From NCBI GenBank assembly GCA_937139475.1, contig CAKZQF010000101.1, positions 45,109-109,108 of the forward strand: a stretch of 64,000 nt of DNA. The letters run 5' to 3'. Both the position numbers and the translations under genes were made by a program. The first letter of the stretch is position 1. Every line of letters begins with the position of its first letter. The notes beneath the pieces are model-generated. The model was not told where the DNA came from, made no database searches, and saw only the letters and a program-made list of their open reading frames with translations. Origin of the DNA: an uncultured Gammaproteobacteria bacterium (GTDB taxonomy: Bacteria; Pseudomonadota; Gammaproteobacteria; Enterobacterales; Psychrobiaceae). Shown in pieces: positions 56,685 to 64,000 of this stretch.

Positions 56685-58457
56685 ATGAGTAGTTACTCGA
56701 TGTCATCAACTGTTAAACCAGCTTTAGACTCCAAAGCTGTATTTGTTCGCTTACTTAGTTATTTCAAAGCCTACAAAGCGGTTTTAGGGATAGCGTTTGT
56801 TGCCTTAGTCGTTTATGGCTTAATAGATGCGGCGATGATTTTTTATATTCAGCCGCTGATTGATAATGGCTTCACTGGCTCAGACCGAGGCATCTTTAAA
56901 ATTGCAGCGCTAGTGGTCACGGTAATGTTCATAGTCCGTGGTTTAGCGAGTTTTACATCGACTTACGGCTTAGCTTGGGTCGGTAATCATATCGTACGGC
57001 AAATGCGACAAGAGCTTTTTGCTAAAATGTTAGTCACGCCGATAGCCTATTTTGATAAGAATGAAAGTGGCGCAATGATTTCCAAGATAACCTTCGATAC
57101 AGAACAGGTTTCAAGGGCAACGGCGCAGGTATTGATCACACTGGTGCGCGAAGGCGTAACCATTATTGCACTGTTAGGCACAATGTTTTGGTATAGCTGG
57201 CAGTTATCCCTGATATTTTTCGTTGTCGGTCCGATTATCGGTATCGTTATCTCTTATGTATCAAAGCGTTTTAGAAAAATCAGTAAGGCTATTCAAAACG
57301 CGATGGGTAATGTGACGACTTCAACAGAGCAGATGCTTAAATCTCACAAAATAATCCTGGCGTTTTCCGGACAAAAGAAAGAAGCGTTACGTTTTGAGAA
57401 AATAAACAACACAAACCGTCAACAGTCAATGAAGTTAGTCGCAGCAAGTGCCTCTAGCACACCCTTTATTCAGTTTGTTGGTGCACTGGCAATTGCTGGC
57501 GTTTTATTGGTGGTAAGTATTGATGGCCTGGTTCCGGCCTTAACCGCTGGAGCGTTTATGACGGTGATTGGGGCTATGGGGTCATTATTGAGACCCCTTA
57601 AACAAATATCAAAGGTCAATACCGAATTACAGCGAGGCTTAACCGCCTGTGCCAGTGTTTTTGAAATGCTAGACCAAGATGAAGAGATCAACAAAGGACA
57701 GCAGCATTTGGCGAGAGCTAAAGGTAAATTGGATATCGTCGATCTTAATTTTAGTTATGCCGGTAAAGACACTAAAGCGCTGGATGGGATTAATTTATCG
57801 ATAGAGCCCGGCACCAAAGTTGCCTTGGTTGGGCGCTCCGGCAGCGGTAAGTCCACCTTAGCCAGTCTGTTAACGCGATTCTACAATTTCAAAGAGGGTG
57901 AGATAGCGCTCGATGGTATCTCTATTAATGACCTTGAATTAGATAGCTTGCGTCAGCAGTTTGCGTTGGTTTCACAGCAGGTCGTTTTATTTAACGATAC
58001 CATTGCAAATAATATTGCTTATGGCGCCTTAGGAGAAGTAACTAAAGCGCAAATTCATGCGGCAGCAAAAGCGGCTCACGTCCTTGAATTTAGCAATAAA
58101 TTGGAACTCGGGCTCGACAGTCCAGTGGGTGAGGATGGCGCCAATCTATCTGGTGGTCAAAGACAACGTATCGCCATTGCCCGCGCGTTGCTGCGTGATG
58201 CGCCATTGTTAATCCTAGATGAAGCGACATCAGCATTAGATACTGAATCGGAGCGCAGTATTCAAAGCGCTTTAGATAACTTGGCCGAAGGCCGTACGTC
58301 AATTGTGGTGGCTCACCGTCTTTCAACCATTGAGAATGCCGACACCATTGTCGTAATGGATCATGGCAAAATTATTGAACAAGGCTCACATCAAGAGCTA
58401 CTTGCCAAAGATGGTATGTATAAGCAGTTGCACCTAATGCAGAAAACTCAAGGCTAA
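56685..58457 (+). CDS. msbA: Lipid A flippase MsbA (ABC exporter)
   Basis: Half-transporter, working as a dimer, that flips core-lipid A across the inner membrane. Six membrane helices lie in residues 30-320. The nucleotide domain has Walker [15 protein letters not shown], signature [16 protein letters not shown] and Walker B LLILDEATSALD. 590 aa, against 582 in E. coli. comEC-msbA-lpxK is a standard gammaproteobacterial order; lpxK begins one base after its stop. Confidence 0.97.
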   Translation: MSSYSMSSTVKPALDSKAVFVRLLSYFKAYKAVLGIAFVALVVYGLIDAAMIFYIQPLIDNGFTGSDRGIFKIAALVVTVMFIVRGLASFTSTYGLAWVGNHIVRQMRQELFAKMLVTPIAYFDKNESGAMISKITFDTEQVSRATAQVLITLVREGVTIIALLGTMFWYSWQLSLIFFVVGPIIGIVISYVSKRFRKISKAIQNAMGNVTTSTEQMLKSHKIILAFSGQKKEALRFEKINNTNRQQSMKLVAASASSTPFIQFVGALAIAGVLLVVSIDGLVPALTAGAFMTVIGAMGSLLRPLKQISKVNTELQRGLTACASVFEMLDQDEEINKGQQHLARAKGKLDIVDLNFSYAGKDTKALDGINLSIEPGTKVALVGRSGSGKSTLASLLTRFYNFKEGEIALDGISINDLELDSLRQQFALVSQQVVLFNDTIANNIAYGALGEVTKAQIHAAAKAAHVLEFSNKLELGLDSPVGEDGANLSGGQRQRIAIARALLRDAPLLILDEATSALDTESERSIQSALDNLAEGRTSIVVAHRLSTIENADTIVVMDHGKIIEQGSHQELLAKDGMYKQLHLMQKTQG

Positions 58458-58458
58458 C

Positions 58459-59460
58459 ATGAAACGATTTATTGAAAATGCATGGCAACACGGGCATATC
58501 TTAATGTGGTTACTCTGGCCACTTAAGCTGCTGTACGGTGTTGTAACGTCATGTCGTCGCGGCTTATACAGGCTAGGGATTAAGCGTTCATACGCACTTG
58601 AGGTGCCAGTAGTCATTGTGGGTAATCTCACGGTTGGTGGCAATGGAAAAACGCCTGTCGTGGTGTGGCTAGCAAAATTACTGTCGCAACAAGGGCTGAA
58701 CGTCGGCATCATTAGCCGTGGTTATGGCGGCGATCACACGGAGCCAACATTAGTTCAAATCGATACTCCGGCAAACGTTTGTGGCGATGAACCTAAGCTC
58801 ATTGTTAATCAAACTGGCTGTCTGATGGCAGTAGGGCAAGATAGGGTCGCTGCCGGAGAATTGATAATCGCTCATGCCCAAACAACGGGCCAAGCGCTAG
58901 ATATTATCATCAGTGATGATGGTCTTCAGCATTATCGCCTTAAACGGCAAATGGAAGTCGTAGTTATTGATGGCCATCGCCGTTTTGGTAATAACCATCT
59001 GCTGCCAATGGGTCCTATGCGAGAAGGCCAATGGCGCATGAAAAGCGCAACGCTAATAATAAACAATGGCGGTGCTAGTGCATTCAATGAAGAGCGGATG
59101 ATATTAAAGCCAAGCGCACTGCGCTTGGTTAAAGACAATCAGCAAGTAAATTCTACGGTGATCACCGCTAACGATTGTGTTGCTATGGCTGGCATTGGTT
59201 ATCCGCAACGCTTTTTTGATACCTTAAATGACATGGGAATCGCGACAACGAAAGAAATCCCGTTTAGTGATCATCAGCCCTATGATAAGCAAATGCTTAG
59301 TGGTTTGGTAACTGATCAGCAGTGGTTATTAATGACAGAAAAAGATGCCGTGAAGTGCCAGCATTTCGCACAAGATAATTGGGCCTATGTGCCAGTGCAA
59401 GCTAAGCTGACACAAGCGGCAGAACAAAAAATATTAGAAAGACTAAAGGAAATACTATAA
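58459..59460 (+). CDS. lpxK: Tetraacyldisaccharide 4'-kinase
   Basis: Phosphorylates the 4' position of the lipid A precursor at the inner face of the membrane. An N-terminal membrane-associated helix ([17 protein letters not shown]) precedes the P-loop region [20 protein letters not shown]. Further blocks are [20 protein letters not shown] and [21 protein letters not shown]. 333 aa. AAGG before ATG 58459 lies inside msbA. The stop overlaps the next gene by one base. Confidence 0.97.
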   Translation: MKRFIENAWQHGHILMWLLWPLKLLYGVVTSCRRGLYRLGIKRSYALEVPVVIVGNLTVGGNGKTPVVVWLAKLLSQQGLNVGIISRGYGGDHTEPTLVQIDTPANVCGDEPKLIVNQTGCLMAVGQDRVAAGELIIAHAQTTGQALDIIISDDGLQHYRLKRQMEVVVIDGHRRFGNNHLLPMGPMREGQWRMKSATLIINNGGASAFNEERMILKPSALRLVKDNQQVNSTVITANDCVAMAGIGYPQRFFDTLNDMGIATTKEIPFSDHQPYDKQMLSGLVTDQQWLLMTEKDAVKCQHFAQDNWAYVPVQAKLTQAAEQKILERLKEIL

Positions 59461-59648
59461 TGGCGTTTGATATAAATTTACTTGGCATAATTGCCTGTCC
59501 AGTATGTAAAGGTAAACTTGATTATAATAAAGTGGATGATGTACTTATCTGTAAATTTGATAAGTTGGTGTTCCCAATCAATGATTCAATTCCTGTGTTG
59601 TTAGAAGAACAAGCAACACCGCTTGATAATCAACCGAGCGAAAGCTAG
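59460..59648 (+). CDS. ycaR: Trm112-like zinc-ribbon protein (YcaR)
   Basis: A 62-residue protein of the Trm112/UPF0434 family. The zinc-ribbon-like block is [16 protein letters not shown] followed by [20 protein letters not shown]. Only three Cys are visible. Family members in eukaryotes activate methyltransferases; the bacterial role is unclear. It lies between lpxK and kdsB exactly as ycaR does in E. coli. Confidence 0.92.
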   Translation: MAFDINLLGIIACPVCKGKLDYNKVDDVLICKFDKLVFPINDSIPVLLEEQATPLDNQPSES

Positions 59649-59657
59649 GAGCAGGCC

Positions 59658-60410
59658 ATGGCGTTTAGCATAATAATTCCAGCGCGCTATCAATCGAGCA
59701 GATTGCCCGGCAAACCACTGTTAGATATCGGTGGCAAACCGATGATTCAATGGGTGGTTGAGCGGGCAAGTGCTTGTGGCGCTGAGCATGTGATTGTCGC
59801 AACCGATGATCAACGCATCAGTGATGTCGTTGAAAGCTTTGGTGGAACCGTGTGTATGACCCGTGATGATCACGATTCTGGTACCGAGCGACTTGGTGAG
59901 GTGATTGAAAAGCTAAACCTTGATAGCAACCATATTGTTGTTAACGTGCAAGGGGATGAACCAATGATCCCAACGGAAAACATCACACAGGTAGCCAAGT
60001 TACTTAGCGACAATGTTGATGTACCGATGGCGACACTGGCGGTACCGATAGAAGATAATCTTGATATCGATAACCCTAACGCCGTTAAGGTGGTGCGTGA
60101 CAAGCATAATTGCGCGTTATATTTTAGCCGTGCAGCCATTCCTTTTGACCGTGATGGCTTTCATCGTGGTAGCAAAGAGCTGTTGGCAGAAAACTATTTT
60201 CGCCATATTGGCATCTATGCGTATCGAGCCGGGTTTATCCGTCGTTACTTAACCATGGAGCCTTCGCCGCTAGAGCAAATTGAATCGCTAGAGCAGTTAC
60301 GCGTGCTCTATCATGGTGAAAAAATTGCGGTAGGCATAGCGCATCAGGCACCACCGGCTGGTGTTGATACCCAGGCAGATCTCGACCGCATAAGAATGCA
60401 TTTTAATTAA
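59658..60410 (+). CDS. kdsB: 3-deoxy-manno-octulosonate cytidylyltransferase
   Basis: Activates Kdo as CMP-Kdo for lipopolysaccharide inner core synthesis. Landmarks: [16 protein letters not shown] at the N-terminus (CTP binding), [19 protein letters not shown] and [13 protein letters not shown]. 250 aa. AGGAG lies 8 bases before ATG 59658. Last gene of comEC-msbA-lpxK-ycaR-kdsB, closed by a strong terminator. Confidence 0.97.
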   Translation: MAFSIIIPARYQSSRLPGKPLLDIGGKPMIQWVVERASACGAEHVIVATDDQRISDVVESFGGTVCMTRDDHDSGTERLGEVIEKLNLDSNHIVVNVQGDEPMIPTENITQVAKLLSDNVDVPMATLAVPIEDNLDIDNPNAVKVVRDKHNCALYFSRAAIPFDRDGFHRGSKELLAENYFRHIGIYAYRAGFIRRYLTMEPSPLEQIESLEQLRVLYHGEKIAVGIAHQAPPAGVDTQADLDRIRMHFN

Positions 60411-60459
60411 TATCATGCTAGTGGCATGTGGCATCGCCAATTGTTAATACACAGCAAAT

Positions 60460-60495
60460 AAAAAAGCCGCAGCGCGAAAGCGCTGCGGCTTTTTT
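60460..60495 (+). terminator. Bidirectional Rho-independent terminator (kdsB / acs)
   Basis: AAAAAAGCCGCAGCG pairs with CGCTGCGGCTTTTTT around a 6-base loop, between convergent kdsB and acs. Confidence 0.92.
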
Positions 60496-60509
60496 GATGT
60501 ATTGATTAA

Positions 60510-62456
60510 CTATCGGTTTTGACGGTTACCAATTAGCATATCAAGTACCGATGGATCAGCCAGTGTAGATGAATCACCTAACTCATCGACTTCATTCGCT
60601 GCAATCTTACGTAATACACGACGCATGATTTTGCCTGAGCGAGTTTTAGGTAAACCCGGTGCCCATTGGATCATATCCGGTGCTGCGATTGCGCCCAAGT
60701 CTTTACGAACAAACAGAATCAGTTCTTTACGCAGTTCTTCGGTTTCTTCAACGTCGTCATTTAGCGTAACGTATGCATAGATCCCTTGTCCTTTGATGTC
60801 ATGTGGGAAGCCTACAACAGCCGCTTCAGCGACATCGGCGTGACCGACAAGCGAGCTTTCCACTTCAGCGGTACCCATACGGTGACCGGCTACGTTAATA
60901 ACATCATCGACACGACCAGTGATCCAGTAGTAACCATCTTCATCACGGCGTGCACCGTCACCTGTGGTATACATGTTATGGAATGTTTGGAAATAGGTCA
61001 TCATAAAGCGTTCGTGATCGCCATAAACGCTACGCATTTGGCCTGGCCAGCTATCCGTGATAACCAATGAACCTTCACCTGCGCCTTCGATAAACTGTCC
61101 TTCTGCATCAACCAATGCTGGTTGTACCCCAAAGAATGGCTTAGTTGCTGAGCCTGGTTTAGTTGCTGTTGCGCCAGGTAATGGCGTGATCAAGATACCA
61201 CCAGTTTCGGTTTGCCACCAAGTATCAACAATCGGGCTATTTCCTTTACCAATGACGTCATTGTACCAGCGCCATGCTTCAGGATTGATCGGCTCACCAA
61301 CACTGCCAAGTACGCGTAGTGAACTGCCATCGAAGCCATCAAAATGTTCCGTTCCTTTGGCCATTAATGCGCGAATTAGTGTAGGCGCGGTATAAAGTTG
61401 GTTAACTTGATAACGGTCAACAATTTCGCCAAGGCGAGCTGGGCTAGGGTAGTTTGGCACACCTTCGTGAATTACGATGGTCGCGCCATTAGCCAATGGC
61501 CCATAAACCATGTAGCTGTGCCCTGTGATCCAACCTACATCGGCTGTACACCAGTAAACATCACCTTTTTTGTAATCAAATACATATTCATGGGTCATCG
61601 ATGCATAAACCATGTAACCGCCGGTAGTATGCAATACGCCTTTTGGTGTACCCGTAGAACCTGATGTGTATAGAATGAATAGTGGATCTTCAGCGTTCAT
61701 CTCTGCTGGTGGACAGTCAGTTGATTGCTCAGCTGTTAACTCATGCCACCATGTATCACGTCCTTCAACCCAATCGATATCGCCGCCAGTGCGCTTAAGT
61801 ACAATTACTGTTTCGACACAGGTTACATTCGGGTTGTTTAATGCTTCATCAATGTTGCCCTTAAGTGGAACAAAACGTCCACCACGTGGGCCTTCATCGG
61901 CGGTGATAATCACTTTAGCGTTACCATCGATAACACGCGATGAAATTGACTCTGAGCTAAAACCACCGAAAATAACAGAATGAACGGCGCCGATGCGAGC
62001 ACAGGCAAGCATTGCAACTGCTGCTTCTGGAACCATTGGCATGTAGATAGAAACTACATCACCTTTTTTAACACCTTTAGCTTTTAGTGCATTGGCAAAC
62101 TTACAGGTTTCTTCATGCAGGTCACGGTAGGTTAGTTTGCGTTGGTCTTTTGCATCATCACCTTCCCAGATAATTGCGACGTCGTCTGCATTATTTTCTA
62201 GATGACGGTCTAAACAGTTTGCCGAAGCGTTAAGTGTGCCATCACCAAACCACTGAATGTCAACGTTCGGTGCTTCAAAGCTAGTGTTTTTAACTTGCGT
62301 AAAAGGTTTGATCCAATCGATTCGTTTACCATGCTTTGCCCAAAAGGTCTCAGGATCGTTAATCGATTCTTGATACATGGCTTCATATTGCGTGTTGTTA
62401 ACCAGTGTGTTTTGTTCAAACTCACTTGTTACAGGATAAAGATCAGCGTTTGTCAT
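60510..62456 (-). CDS. acs: Acetyl-CoA synthetase
   Basis: AMP-forming enzyme that converts acetate, ATP and CoA to acetyl-CoA, used for high-affinity acetate scavenging. The P-loop-like motif is [20 protein letters not shown], the adenylate motif region [10 protein letters not shown], and the C-terminal swivel segment has [11 protein letters not shown], whose Lys is the known acetylation site. 648 aa. It is divergent from a CrbS-like sensor kinase gene. A 6-bp inverted repeat lies between them. Confidence 0.97.
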   Translation of the reverse strand: MTNADLYPVTSEFEQNTLVNNTQYEAMYQESINDPETFWAKHGKRIDWIKPFTQVKNTSFEAPNVDIQWFGDGTLNASANCLDRHLENNADDVAIIWEGDDAKDQRKLTYRDLHEETCKFANALKAKGVKKGDVVSIYMPMVPEAAVAMLACARIGAVHSVIFGGFSSESISSRVIDGNAKVIITADEGPRGGRFVPLKGNIDEALNNPNVTCVETVIVLKRTGGDIDWVEGRDTWWHELTAEQSTDCPPAEMNAEDPLFILYTSGSTGTPKGVLHTTGGYMVYASMTHEYVFDYKKGDVYWCTADVGWITGHSYMVYGPLANGATIVIHEGVPNYPSPARLGEIVDRYQVNQLYTAPTLIRALMAKGTEHFDGFDGSSLRVLGSVGEPINPEAWRWYNDVIGKGNSPIVDTWWQTETGGILITPLPGATATKPGSATKPFFGVQPALVDAEGQFIEGAGEGSLVITDSWPGQMRSVYGDHERFMMTYFQTFHNMYTTGDGARRDEDGYYWITGRVDDVINVAGHRMGTAEVESSLVGHADVAEAAVVGFPHDIKGQGIYAYVTLNDDVEETEELRKELILFVRKDLGAIAAPDMIQWAPGLPKTRSGKIMRRVLRKIAANEVDELGDSSTLADPSVLDMLIGNRQNR

Positions 62457-62570
62457 GGGTCTTCCTTTATTATTATTGCTACATATTATTTGTTAAAAGT
62501 ATTGAATTTGTGTCGGCTTGTTGCCATTAGACATTGGTATATTGACTAAAGTAATAGCAAACAGTTTTTG

Positions 62571-62587
62571 TATCATTCTCGATGATA
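62571..62587. promoter_or_regulatory. Inverted repeat in the acs / sensor kinase divergent region
   Basis: TATCAT-TCTCG-ATGATA, perfect 6-base arms with a 5-base spacer, about midway between the two start codons. Candidate site for the response regulator or another activator of acs. Confidence 0.4.
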
Positions 62588-62684
62588 ATTTCGCAACTCG
62601 TTAAATCTGTTTAATTTTCTGCGACTTTGTTTGCGTATTTAGTTAATATAAAGCCAATTTGGTTTCAGTGGTATAGGACTTTGT

Positions 62685-64000
62685 ATGGAATATGGTGCAA
62701 TGCTAACGATTATTTCAGTTGGCTACATCGGATTACTTTTTCTTGTGGCTTGGCTTGGTGATCGCCATTTCAATTTATTTAGCCAGGGCACAAAGCACAC
62801 CATTTATGGCTTGTCGCTTGCGGTTTATTGTTCTTCATGGAGCTTTCTAGGCACCGTAGGTATGTCGGTCGATAACCTTTGGTCTTTTGTGCCAATTTAT
62901 TTAGCGCCGATCTTGCTGTTTGTGCTTTTCTTTCCACTGCTACAACGCATTTTAAAGATCACTAGAGAGTTGAAGATAACGTCAATTGCTGACTTTATTG
63001 CCTCTCGCTATGGTAAGTCACAAGGGTTAGCCGCGACCATTACCCTAATTGCTGTGGTGGGTACGCTGCCATATTTTGCGCTGCAACTTAAGGCGATCGT
63101 AAACAGTTTCTTTGTTTTTGATGGTAATTTAATCCAAGATCCAATGGCCCTTGGGCTGTTGATCGCCGTTATATTAGGTGTGTTTACCATATTATTTGGT
63201 ACACGAAAGCTCGATGCAACAGAGCATCATCCGGGCTTAATGCTTGCAATCGCTTTTGAGTCGTTAGTCAAATTGGGTGCTTTTTTGCTCATCGGCATCG
63301 TGGTGTGTTTTAGCTACTTTAATGGCGTAGGTGATATCTGGCAGCAAGCAAGCCAAAATGACATCATTAATCATGAGAATAGCTTCACTAACTGGTTTAC
63401 CTTATTTTCACAAACGCTGGTCATGATGGCGGCATTTTTATGTATGCCACGTGAGTTCCACACCATGATGGTTGAGTGTGATGATAGCTTAGATATCAAA
63501 CGCACGCGTTGGATATTCCCAAGTTACCTTTTATTAGCCGGGCTATTCGTCATGCCGTTAGCGCTGGCAGGGAAGTTGTTGTTAGATCCCTCCATTTCCG
63601 GTGATGATTACGTTATTAGCTTACCCTTTACTCTGGGTTATGACGCGCTCGCCTATTTTGGTTTTCTTGGCGCTGTTTCTGCCGCAACCGGCATGGTTAT
63701 CGTTGCCGCGCTAACCATTTCGATCATGGTGAGTAATGAGTGGGTTGTTCCTGTACTCCTACGCACTGGCACGATAGAGCAGCGTAGCTTTAGTCGCTTT
63801 AGCAGCAGTATTTTAAACATTCGACGGGTAGTAATTTTAATACTCATGGGCTTGGCCTGGGCATTTTATTCTTTAGTTCACGATAACAACTCGTTAGCCA
63901 ACATGGGTAAGATCTCCTTTGGCGTATTTGTGCAAATTTTACCCAGTCTAATTGGTGCAATTTATTGGAAACATGGTAACAAAAAAGGCGTATACCTAGG
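62685..64000 (+). CDS. crbS: SSS-domain sensor histidine kinase, CrbS-like (partial, 5' part)
   Basis: The frame starts at ATG 62685 with AGGA 6 bases upstream and is still open at the window end, giving 438 residues without a stop. All are in the N-terminal sodium:solute symporter-like domain with many membrane helices (LYCSSWSFLGTVG-like block near residue 50, ELKITSIADFIASRYGKSQG near 100). In this family (CbrA/CrbS) the symporter domain is followed by PAS, histidine kinase and often receiver domains, which lie outside the window. CrbS with CrbR activates acs in Vibrio and Pseudomonas, and this gene is divergent from acs. The kinase part is inferred, not seen. Confidence 0.8.
   Translation, partial: MEYGAMLTIISVGYIGLLFLVAWLGDRHFNLFSQGTKHTIYGLSLAVYCSSWSFLGTVGMSVDNLWSFVPIYLAPILLFVLFFPLLQRILKITRELKITSIADFIASRYGKSQGLAATITLIAVVGTLPYFALQLKAIVNSFFVFDGNLIQDPMALGLLIAVILGVFTILFGTRKLDATEHHPGLMLAIAFESLVKLGAFLLIGIVVCFSYFNGVGDIWQQASQNDIINHENSFTNWFTLFSQTLVMMAAFLCMPREFHTMMVECDDSLDIKRTRWIFPSYLLLAGLFVMPLALAGKLLLDPSISGDDYVISLPFTLGYDALAYFGFLGAVSAATGMVIVAALTISIMVSNEWVVPVLLRTGTIEQRSFSRFSSSILNIRRVVILILMGLAWAFYSLVHDNNSLANMGKISFGVFVQILPSLIGAIYWKHGNKKGVYL

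Noticed and set aside
60786..61983. Several plus-strand frames of 88-112 codons inside acs
   Set aside because: They are antisense to the conserved Acs coding sequence and have no start signals.

Overview
This is a gene-dense, moderately AT-rich chromosomal window from a marine-type gammaproteobacterium. Gene order and protein sequences point to the Alteromonadales, most likely a Colwelliaceae member such as Thalassotalea or Colwellia. That placement is an inference from family resemblance (fabA next to a LonH/YcbZ gene, hexR-pykA, adk-hemH-gsk, purMN-hda-arsC-bepA-perM, mfd-csiV, lolCDE, msbA-lpxK-kdsB, a divergent acs and SSS-type sensor kinase) and was not tested by a search. There is no rRNA, tRNA, insertion sequence, prophage block or CRISPR array. 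Nearly all of it is core metabolism and envelope biogenesis.

Layout. 1-7 kb: oligopeptidase B-like lipoprotein, GNAT acetyltransferase, fabA, LonH-like protease, rlmI. 7-12 kb: PIG3-type quinone oxidoreductase, then pheS-pheT-ihfA. 12-16 kb: DEAD-box helicase, an orphan degenerate tyrosine-recombinase-like gene, nadE and a pair of structured repeats. 16-21 kb: a central-carbon block of pykA, hexR with three HexR-like boxes, a DUF2989 lipoprotein and a long-form GAPDH. 21-24.4 kb: adk-hemH-gsk. 24.5-34 kb: a polyhydroxyalkanoate (PHA) region with a phasin, phaR, a PHA depolymerase and a minus-strand operon phaB-phaA-phasin-phaC, interrupted by an adenine deaminase gene (under an adenine riboswitch) and tehB. 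34-44.5 kb: asnB, a small secreted protein, purMN, DUF2066, hda, DUF2069, arsC-like, bepA, tusA, perM. 44.5-54 kb: csiV-mfd, a PilZ-like gene, lolCDE, DUF2062. 54-60.4 kb: comEC, msbA, lpxK, a Trm112-like gene, kdsB. 60.5-64 kb: acs and, divergently, the 5' part of a CrbS-like SSS-domain sensor histidine kinase that runs off the window.

How the genes work together. PhaA and PhaB make (R)-3-hydroxybutyryl-CoA, PhaC polymerises it, phasins coat the granule, PhaZ degrades it and PhaR links gene expression to granule state. HexR probably controls its own operon with pykA. MsbA, LpxK and KdsB act in lipopolysaccharide synthesis and export, and LolCDE exports lipoproteins. The CrbS-like kinase probably governs acs (acetate switch).

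The most notable non-coding findings are an add-type adenine riboswitch at 28278-28349 on the minus strand, three HexR-like palindromes in front of hexR, a TGC-rich double PhaR-like site in front of a phasin gene, two tandem double-hairpin repeats with compensatory base changes after nadE, an inverted repeat covering the pheS start codon, and two stem-loops between genes in the pha operon. I see no clearly new multi-gene system. The best candidates for undescribed biology are the domesticated-looking recombinase next to nadE and the covarying repeats.
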